Below, piece after piece: positions 58,532 through 64,000 of a stretch of DNA of 64,000 bases. Positions within the stretch are counted from its first letter, which is position 1. Each line of letters starts with the position of its first letter. Below the pieces are notes generated by a model. It was given only the letters and a program-made list of their open reading frames with translations. It had not been told where the DNA came from and ran no database searches. The stretch covers positions 11,860 to 75,859 of the forward strand of contig CAZVTK010000007.1 in NCBI GenBank assembly GCA_964629765.1, written 5' to 3'. The position numbers and the translations under genes were made by a program. The stretch is from RCIO01 sp964629765 (GTDB lineage: Bacteria; Pseudomonadota; Alphaproteobacteria; Rhizobiales; Rhizobiaceae).

Positions 58532-59218
58532 ATGTCAAAACTTGCAATGATCAAAGAGAAGTACGCTTCCTACCTGACGTCCAGCCTTTTCGAGGACAAC
58601 AAGGGCAACATAAACGCACTGTTGCCTGTCGGGAGGATGGTCTACCCGGACCTGTTCGTCGCAACAAATGTTAAAGGCGAGACGGATGACTTGAAGAAGC
58701 GCTATCAGATCACGCTTCTGCTTCCCGCAGAAGCGGATATCCGCGCGCTGCGCGAGCGCATTCAAGCGATCTACGAGAAAGAGGTGCCCGCGGCGCAGCG
58801 CAAATTCACAAAATGGCGCGACCCAATCAGCGACACATCCAGCGAGCCCAGGTTCGCGGAATTCGCCGACGAGTACCCCTTCTTCGTTCGCCCGAACTCG
58901 CGGATGCTAAATAACGACGGCCGCAAGCGCGACCGCCCGGCCATAAAGTACATCAAGGACGGGGCTGTCGTTGAGGCGTCTTCGCCGCCAGATGACGATT
59001 TCCTGTACAACGGCAGGTGGGCGCGGGTGTGTGTCAACCCTTATTGGTATCCAGCGAAGCAAGGGCCGGCGGGGGTGTCGCTAGCGCTCTTGAGCACTCA
59101 GGTGCTTTGGAACGACCGTAAGCTCCAGGTGGGCGCGGGCGGCATCGCCGATACTTCCTCGCAATACGAGGTCGTCGAGGGCTTGGACGAAACCCCGGAA
59201 GTGGATGAGTACGCATGA
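58532..59218 (+). CDS. DUF2815 ssDNA-binding/recombination protein
   Basis: 228 residues from ATG 58532 (SD GGAG). ALLPVGRMVYPDLFVATNVK, LLPAEADIRALRERIQAIYE, NGRWARVCVNPYWYPAKQGP fit DUF2815. Typically paired with DUF2800 nuclease, as here. Confidence 0.85.
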   Translation: MSKLAMIKEKYASYLTSSLFEDNKGNINALLPVGRMVYPDLFVATNVKGETDDLKKRYQITLLLPAEADIRALRERIQAIYEKEVPAAQRKFTKWRDPISDTSSEPRFAEFADEYPFFVRPNSRMLNNDGRKRDRPAIKYIKDGAVVEASSPPDDDFLYNGRWARVCVNPYWYPAKQGPAGVSLALLSTQVLWNDRKLQVGAGGIADTSSQYEVVEGLDETPEVDEYA

Positions 59219-59496
59219 GTGGCATCGGTCACAACAGCGGTGACGACGTGACCGAGGCGTCGCAGACGGTGGCGGCCGGCCAACTCCGTTCGCTGATAGA
59301 ACGGGTGGAGAGGCTTGAAGCTGAGAAGAAGGACTTGGCCACCGACATCCGTGAAATCTACATCGAGGCCAAGAGCAATGGCTTCGACACCAAGGCCATG
59401 CGCACCATCGTTCGCATGCGTAAGAAAGATAAAGCCGAGCGCGAAGAAGAGGCGGCAATCCTCGAACTCTATCTGGCCGCGCTCGGCATGATTTAA
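59215..59496 (+). CDS. GapR-like DNA-binding protein (DUF2312)
   Basis: 93 residues; ATGA overlap. LRSLIERVERLEAEKKDLAT, then AKSNGFDTKAMRTIVRMRKK is the GapR signature. Host GapR binds overtwisted AT-rich DNA ahead of replication forks. A phage copy may assist its own replication or transcription. Confidence 0.9.
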   Translation: MSGIGHNSGDDVTEASQTVAAGQLRSLIERVERLEAEKKDLATDIREIYIEAKSNGFDTKAMRTIVRMRKKDKAEREEEAAILELYLAALGMI

Positions 59497-59508
59497 AACG
59501 AAACACCC

Positions 59509-59540
59509 GACACGGCGGGACTCTGCCCGCCGTGTCGATT
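59509..59540 (+). terminator. Hairpin terminator after GapR gene
   Basis: GACACGGCGGG (59509-59519) pairs with CCCGCCGTGTC (59526-59536) and GATTTT follows. The motif at 59533 overlaps its 3' side. Confidence 0.7.
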
Positions 59541-59551
59541 TTAACGAGAAA
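59533..59551 (+). promoter_or_regulatory. Operator-like motif
   Basis: TGTCGATTTTAACGAGAAA immediately before the exonuclease ATG at 59553; a degenerate second half lies inside the gene start. Confidence 0.6.
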
Positions 59552-59552
59552 A

Positions 59553-60104
59553 ATGGATCAACAAATGGCCCACATCATGGCGGACCTTGAGACCTTCGGC
59601 ACCAAGCCGGGAAGCGTTCTCCGCAGCATCGGCGCTGCCGTATTCGACCTCGACACGGGCGACGTCGGCAGCACATTCTACAGAAATATCGACCGGGCAT
59701 CGTGCGAGGCCATCGGCCTGACGGTCGATCCCTCAACCGAGAAGTGGTGGGCGGAGCAGTCAAAAGAGGCGCAAGATGCCCTCCTTGCCGACCAACGGCC
59801 CTTCGCCGAAGTGGCCACGGCTTTTCACAAGTGGTTCCGCGACAACGGCGGCGTGCAGATTTGGTGTCAGGGCGCCAATTTCGACAGCGTGTTGTGGGAA
59901 GCGGCGGTGGCCAAGGCGTGGCCGAGCAAGAACTTCATTCCCTGGAAATTCTGGAACGTGCGCGACACGCGCACCGTCTACGAGATCGCCGGCTTCAATG
60001 ACAAGTCCGTGCCGCGCGCCGCGACCTACCATAACGCGCTCGACGACTCCCTCCATCAGATCAAGTGCGTGACCGCCGCACTCCAGCAACTCAAATACGT
60101 GTGA
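59553..60104 (+). CDS. 3'-5' exonuclease (DnaQ/exoVIII-like)
   Basis: 183 residues from ATG 59553 (GTG 59532 would place the start in the motif). HIMADLETFGTKPGSVLRSI (DxE), GANFDSVLWEAA (Asp), YHNALDDSLHQIKCV (HxxxxD) are the DEDDh triad. Removes 3' nucleotides during replication or recombination. Confidence 0.85.
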   Translation: MDQQMAHIMADLETFGTKPGSVLRSIGAAVFDLDTGDVGSTFYRNIDRASCEAIGLTVDPSTEKWWAEQSKEAQDALLADQRPFAEVATAFHKWFRDNGGVQIWCQGANFDSVLWEAAVAKAWPSKNFIPWKFWNVRDTRTVYEIAGFNDKSVPRAATYHNALDDSLHQIKCVTAALQQLKYV

Positions 60105-60113
60105 GGTGTGACC

Positions 60114-60332
60114 ATGTTCGAAACCTACAAGATCACGACTACCCGCGGCGAGGTCCACGCCTTCGGCGTCAATGTCGACGCAGGGAAGCTGGAGGCCGAA
60201 TTTATGCCGTGTGCCGGCGGCGAGGTGATCTTCGTCATCACTAAAAATGGGCTGAACGTGGCCATGTTCCCGGCGCGCAACGTCGAGTCCGTTGTCCGCT
60301 CGATGGACGTAGACGGCGAGGTGGCGTCGTGA
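60114..60332 (+). CDS. Hypothetical small phage protein
   Basis: 72 residues from ATG 60114 (GAGGTG upstream). Beta-rich (MFETYKITTTRGEVHAFGV). ATGA-type overlap with the next gene. Unknown. Confidence 0.6.
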   Translation: MFETYKITTTRGEVHAFGVNVDAGKLEAEFMPCAGGEVIFVITKNGLNVAMFPARNVESVVRSMDVDGEVAS

Positions 60333-60886
60333 GCGCCCGCGGCTGGAACCCCACTCTCACCGGCAAGCGTTTCTTCCCGCTGGACCCGCGCGTCGAGGAC
60401 GTCGACATCATCGACATCGCGCACGGGTTGGCGCAGACGAACCGCTTCAATCGTCAAGCCAAGTTCCCTTACACGGTCGCTCAACATTCCGTGCTGCTGG
60501 CGGACAACTGCCCCGCGGAGATGGCGCTGCTAGCTCTCATGCACGATGCCCATGAGGCGTATTCGCCCTACGGCGACGTGCCGAGCCCACACAAGACGCC
60601 GGAGGTAGAGGCGGCGGAATCGCTGATCGACCGGGCTATTGCGGCTAAGTTTGACCTGCCATTTCCGATCAAGAACAAAGCCATCGCTGCGTTAGACTTC
60701 CGTATCCTGCTCGATGAAAAAGAGCAGGTCATGACCGTGACGGACCACGACTGGCAACTGCCGGCGGACCTGAAGCCGCTCGGCGTCCAGATCGACCCGT
60801 GGCCATGGGATTTCGCCCGCGAAAAGTTCCTCGACGCCTTCGATCGCTACTCAAAAATATACCGGATGCTGGAGGGCGCGGCATGA
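60329..60886 (+). CDS. HD-family phosphohydrolase (YfbR-like)
   Basis: 185 residues. DIAHGLAQTNRFNRQAKFPY, AQHSVLL (His), LMHDAHEAYSPYGDVPSPHK (HD). Phage 5'-nucleotidase/HD hydrolases recycle nucleotides. Overlaps next gene by ATGA. Confidence 0.85.
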   Translation: MSARGWNPTLTGKRFFPLDPRVEDVDIIDIAHGLAQTNRFNRQAKFPYTVAQHSVLLADNCPAEMALLALMHDAHEAYSPYGDVPSPHKTPEVEAAESLIDRAIAAKFDLPFPIKNKAIAALDFRILLDEKEQVMTVTDHDWQLPADLKPLGVQIDPWPWDFAREKFLDAFDRYSKIYRMLEGAA

Positions 60887-61572
60887 AACACGTCGACCCC
60901 GAGAAGTTGAGCCGCGACCAACTTATCGAATACGTCTACAACCTTGAGGCCCGGTTGGAAGAAACCGGCGCCGTGGCCAAGGTGCAATCGACGGCCAACC
61001 TGCAGTATCTGTTCGGCCTCACTCAATCCGAGGCGCGACTCCTGGCCGCGCTTTCTGATGGACGGACGCACAGCAAGGAATCGTTGCTGTCGGCTATGTA
61101 TTTCGAGCGTGCCGATGACGCACCCGAAATCAAGATCGTCGACGTGTTCGTCTGCAAGATCCGGCGCAAACTGGTCGGCTACCCTATCCAGATCGACACG
61201 ATTTGGGGTACCGGCCATCGTGTCGTCGACACCGCGCCACTGAAAGCGGCCATGGCTGGCGAGACGGTGGCGCCAGTCGGCGGCGACCGCGCGCCGCCAT
61301 TCCACAAACCTGCCGGCGCAAAGGCGCGGCGGCCGTATGGTTCCGTCAAAAACACTGTGCTGGAGCGCCTTGTGGCGATCGCCAAGGACGGTGTCGCGTC
61401 GATTGCGTCACGGGACATCACGAAGGAACTCGGCAGCGCGTCGGGGTCGGATGTCATCAAGCAGCTTGCGAACACCGGCTACATTGAAATCGTCGGGGGC
61501 GCGTCGAAGCACAGGCGCGGCGAGCCTTGGGAGTTAAGGCTGCTGCCGAAGGCGTACGAGGCCACCGCATGA
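60883..61572 (+). CDS. CtrA/OmpR-type winged-helix DNA-binding protein
   Basis: 229 residues. Coiled N-terminus, then Trans_reg_C-like wing: LFGLTQSEARLLAALSDG, KESLLSAMYFER, KIVDVFVCKIRRKLVGYPI, IDTIWGTGHRVV, very like CtrA's DNA-binding domain, without a receiver domain. Second small domain at 175-225. May compete with host CtrA; inference. Confidence 0.8.
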   Translation: MKHVDPEKLSRDQLIEYVYNLEARLEETGAVAKVQSTANLQYLFGLTQSEARLLAALSDGRTHSKESLLSAMYFERADDAPEIKIVDVFVCKIRRKLVGYPIQIDTIWGTGHRVVDTAPLKAAMAGETVAPVGGDRAPPFHKPAGAKARRPYGSVKNTVLERLVAIAKDGVASIASRDITKELGSASGSDVIKQLANTGYIEIVGGASKHRRGEPWELRLLPKAYEATA

Positions 61573-62879
61573 TCCTGCACGGCAACTGCCTAGATATCCT
61601 CCCGATGCTCGACGCAGACAGCTTCGACTCGTGCGTGTGTGACCCGCCGTACGGGCTAAGCTTCATGAACAAGCACTGGGACCACGACGTGCCGAGCGTC
61701 GAAATCTGGCGCGAAGTGTACCGTGTCCTGAAGCCCGGCGCGCACTTGCTCGCCTTTTTTGGCACTCGCACCTACCACCGCGGCGTCGTCAACATCGAGG
61801 ACGCGGGCTTCGAGATACGTGACCAGGTGCAGTGGCTCTACGGAAGTGGCTTTCCGAAAAGTCACGACGTGAGTAAGGCGATCGACAAGATGGCCGGGGC
61901 GGAGCGCGAGGTGCTCTCCGAGGGGAAGCCGGTCAAGCGCATGATCCCAGGCGCGGATCAGGACAAGACAGGGTCTTGGATTAAGGACAACGGCCGGGTC
62001 TTCGTCCCGACGGAAACGGCTCCGGCCACCGCCGAGGCCGCCCAATGGGAAGGCTGGGGCACCGCGCTCAAGCCCGCTCACGAGCCTATCGTGGTCGCCC
62101 GCAAGCCGTTGATCGGCACCGTGGCCGAGAACGTTCTGGCGTATGGAGTCGGCGGGCTGAACATCGATGGGTGTCGGGTCGAGACTGCCGACGATCTTAA
62201 CGGCGGGGCCTATTCGCAGGAGCGCAAGCCGAGCGATAGCGAGTGGGTTAAGCACGGCGGCACCATCCACAGTTACGCCGGCAAGAACTACGAGCAGCCC
62301 GAAGGCCGCTGGCCCGCCAACATCATCCACGACGGCAGCGACGAAGTGCTGGCGGCTTTCCCGGTGACGACCAGTGGAGCCATGAAGCGTGTCGTCGAAG
62401 CCTATGACGGGGAAAGCGCGACAGGATTCTTACGGGGCCGCAGCGGGCCGCATAACCAACACGGGGGTAGCGGCAGCGCTGCACGCTTCTTCTATTGTGC
62501 TAAAAGTTCAAAATCCGACCGCGACGACGGACTAGCCGAGTTTGCCGCAAAACCAAGCGCCGCGAGCGAGTTCCGGCCCAACCACACCGAGAAGGCCGAG
62601 CAGGGCGAAGACGGAAACCCCTACGGCCGCTGGAAGCCGCCGAAGAACCACCACCCAACGGTCAAGCCGACGGACCTCATGCGCTACCTGTGCCGGCTGG
62701 TTACGCCGCCAGGCGGGAAGGTGCTCGACCCGTTCGCCGGAAGCGGCAGCACCGGGCGCGGTGCCGTGCTGGAAGGCTTCCAGTTCACCGGCATCGAAAT
62801 GTCCGAAGAGTTCGTCGAGATAGCTCGGGCCAGGATCGCCGCGGCGCGCAAGCGCTACGAGGATGAGGTTTACCTGTGA
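61569..62879 (+). CDS. DNA adenine-N6 methyltransferase (beta-class, DPPY)
   Basis: 436 residues from ATG 61569. Motif IV SCVCDPPYGLSF at residue 22; FxGxG-like GKVLDPFAGSGSTGRGAVLE near 385; typical beta-class order (IV before I) as in CcrM. Long middle insert. Methylates phage DNA against restriction or to mimic host marks. Confidence 0.88.
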   Translation: MILHGNCLDILPMLDADSFDSCVCDPPYGLSFMNKHWDHDVPSVEIWREVYRVLKPGAHLLAFFGTRTYHRGVVNIEDAGFEIRDQVQWLYGSGFPKSHDVSKAIDKMAGAEREVLSEGKPVKRMIPGADQDKTGSWIKDNGRVFVPTETAPATAEAAQWEGWGTALKPAHEPIVVARKPLIGTVAENVLAYGVGGLNIDGCRVETADDLNGGAYSQERKPSDSEWVKHGGTIHSYAGKNYEQPEGRWPANIIHDGSDEVLAAFPVTTSGAMKRVVEAYDGESATGFLRGRSGPHNQHGGSGSAARFFYCAKSSKSDRDDGLAEFAAKPSAASEFRPNHTEKAEQGEDGNPYGRWKPPKNHHPTVKPTDLMRYLCRLVTPPGGKVLDPFAGSGSTGRGAVLEGFQFTGIEMSEEFVEIARARIAAARKRYEDEVYL

Positions 62880-63088
62880 ACCCCTGCCTCGTTGCCATCG
62901 TCGACGAACTGCGCGCCCGCAACGTGCCTTACCGCGTCGAGCAGGGCGGAAAGCATCTGCGCGTCCGCTTCGGCCAGGGTTTCGAGCGGTTCCGTATCGT
63001 CTCGCGATCGCCGAGCGACTGGCGCGCGGCGCGCAATGAACGGGCGGCGGTTCGCAGGGCGTTGAATGAAATGGGGTGGGCGCGGTGA
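62876..63088 (+). CDS. HicA-like small protein
   Basis: 70 residues, GTG start. YRVEQGGKHLRVRFGQG resembles the dsRBD-like HicA core. No antitoxin partner seen nearby, so probably not a toxin; possible nucleic-acid binding. Confidence 0.55.
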   Translation: MNPCLVAIVDELRARNVPYRVEQGGKHLRVRFGQGFERFRIVSRSPSDWRAARNERAAVRRALNEMGWAR

Positions 63089-64000
63089 CGACACTCCACA
63101 TCGACCTGGAAAGCCGCAGCGCCGTCGATCTGAAGAAGACAGGCGTCTACGTCTACGCCGAGTCCCCGACGACTAATCTTTGGTGCGCCTGCTACGCCTT
63201 CGACGACGAGCCGGTCCAGACGTGGCTCCCGCACGAGCCAGTGCCGCCACGCATCGCCGAGCACGTCCGCGACGGCGGCGTCCTGTTCGCGCACAACGCA
63301 AATTTCGAGATGACAATGTGGCGCTACATTCTCGCGCCGCGGTACGGCTGGCCGCTGCCGGCGATCGAGCAATGGCGCTGCACCATGGTGATGGCCATGG
63401 CCATGGGCCTGCCTGGTGCTCTCGATCTCGCCGGGCCGGCTGCGGGCGTGGATGTCGCCAAGGACCAGGCCGGCAAGAAGCTGATGCTCAAGATGGCAAA
63501 GCCTCGCCGCGTCAATGACGACGGCAGCTTCGTTTGGTGGGACGAAAAAGAGAACATCGACCGGCTGGTCGAATACTGCAAGATAGACGTCGAGGTTGAA
63601 CGTCGGCTGGAGAAGAGGCTGCGGCCGCTCAAGCCGTCCGAGCTCGACCTGTGGCACCTAGATCAACGCACAAATTTGAGGGGTGTTCAGGTTGACCAGG
63701 AGTTGGCGGCCGCGGCGAAGGAGGTCGTGAAAGCGGCCGCCGCGGATCTCGACCATCGCATGGCGGTGGCCACGAACTTCGAGGTCGCCAAGTGTTCTGA
63801 GGTCCAGAAAATCATCGCCTACATCGGCGCACGTGGAGTCGAGACCGAGAGCATCGCGAAGGCAGAACTGAAGGAACTGCTCGCCGAAGACAGCGGCATC
63901 CCCGACGACGTCCGCGCCGTGTTGTCACTCCGGCAGGAGGCGGCACGCGCCAGCGTGGCCAAGATCAACGCGCTGCTGAAAGGTACATCGCCGGACGGGC
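63085..64000 (+). CDS. DNA polymerase family A (5' part, cut by window end)
   Basis: 305 residues seen, GTG start. Exonuclease domain: TTLHIDLESRSAVDLKKTGV (DxE), FAHNANFEMTMW (Asp), LVEYCKIDVEVERRL (YxxxD), then a helical connector before the polymerase domain, which lies past the edge. Phage PolA-like replicative enzyme. Confidence 0.88.
   Translation, partial: MTTLHIDLESRSAVDLKKTGVYVYAESPTTNLWCACYAFDDEPVQTWLPHEPVPPRIAEHVRDGGVLFAHNANFEMTMWRYILAPRYGWPLPAIEQWRCTMVMAMAMGLPGALDLAGPAAGVDVAKDQAGKKLMLKMAKPRRVNDDGSFVWWDEKENIDRLVEYCKIDVEVERRLEKRLRPLKPSELDLWHLDQRTNLRGVQVDQELAAAAKEVVKAAAADLDHRMAVATNFEVAKCSEVQKIIAYIGARGVETESIAKAELKELLAEDSGIPDDVRAVLSLRQEAARASVAKINALLKGTSPDG

Larger units (their letters stand above)
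1..64000. mobile_element. Temperate tailed-phage genome (myovirus; lambda-type head, P2-type contractile tail), nearly complete
   Basis: Seen: integrase beside a tRNA 3' fragment, lysis cassette, late control, tape measure, sheath, tube, baseplate, capsid, portal and both terminase genes on the minus strand; replication genes on the plus strand. The same inverted-repeat motif recurs from about 0.7 to 59.5 kb, on both sides of the att site, which argues that everything belongs to one element. The polymerase gene runs off the right end and a gene tail enters at the left end, as expected for a circular genome opened arbitrarily. Alternative: two elements in tandem in one tRNA gene. Confidence 0.8.

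Noticed and set aside
62876..63088. HicA toxin of a toxin-antitoxin pair
   Set aside because: No HicB-like antitoxin adjacent; the gene is tightly coupled in the replication operon.

Overview
The window looks like almost all of a temperate, contractile-tailed phage of an alphaproteobacterium (probably Rhizobiales). It carries GapR-, GcrA- and CtrA-type DNA-binding proteins. Several candidate promoters have the CTTGAC -35 hexamer, and coding DNA is GC-rich. The head genes are lambda-type (Nu1/A/W/B/C-Nu3/D/E) and the tail genes P2-type (V, W, J, I, FI, FII, E+E', T, U, X, D). A 3' fragment of tRNA-Thr(GGT) beside the integrase reads as the attachment site. Phage-type genes and the same repeated operator-like motif lie on both sides of it, so I read the window as a linearised circular phage genome carrying attP; a tandem prophage is the alternative.

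Layout. 1-3.9 kb (+): two small genes, an XRE regulator, two AlpA-type regulators, an unknown protein, and the most unusual locus here. That locus is a 281-residue nuclease-less protein with a Nop/IS110-C-terminal-like core (Tas-like), flanked by two short arrays of structured repeat-spacer units (3+3 units, each with two spacers around a conserved [CA]TGNNACCC core). This matches a TIGR-Tas system of the nuclease-less TasA type. 4-5.5 kb (-): att site, integrase, excisionase-like gene. 5.5-12.9 kb (-): accessory and membrane genes including a MotA/ExbB-ExbD-like pair, then a lysis cassette (holin, SAR endolysin, a tiny membrane protein, Rz/Rz1). 12.9-37.4 kb (-): tail and head modules, with a P2-style T TTT TTG frameshift in the tail chaperone gene. 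37.4-38.2 kb: divergent non-coding region. 38.2-44.3 kb (+): a run of small unknown genes, ending in a HerA-like ATPase and a membrane protein.

44.3-45.6 kb (-): three regulatory-type genes. 45.6-46.2 kb: a non-coding region with nine TAACG iterons, a candidate origin or divergent operator. 46.2-49 kb (+): Lar-type zinc-finger and coiled-coil genes. 49-51.8 kb (-): HD hydrolase, primase-helicase and a small gene. 52.1-64 kb (+): RuvC-like resolvase, SNF2 helicase, cytosine methyltransferase, PD-(D/E)XK nuclease (DUF2800), DUF2815 ssDNA-binding protein, GapR homologue, exonuclease, HD phosphohydrolase, CtrA-like winged helix, adenine methyltransferase, and the start of a family-A DNA polymerase cut by the window end.

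About fifteen sites resembling TTGATTTTGWCGAGAA, often as inverted pairs and sometimes just downstream of a CTTGAC -35 box, sit before transcription units across the window. They look like a phage-wide regulon, such as repressor operators or stoperators. All functional statements rest on reading motifs, gene order and family resemblance by eye; no database search was run.
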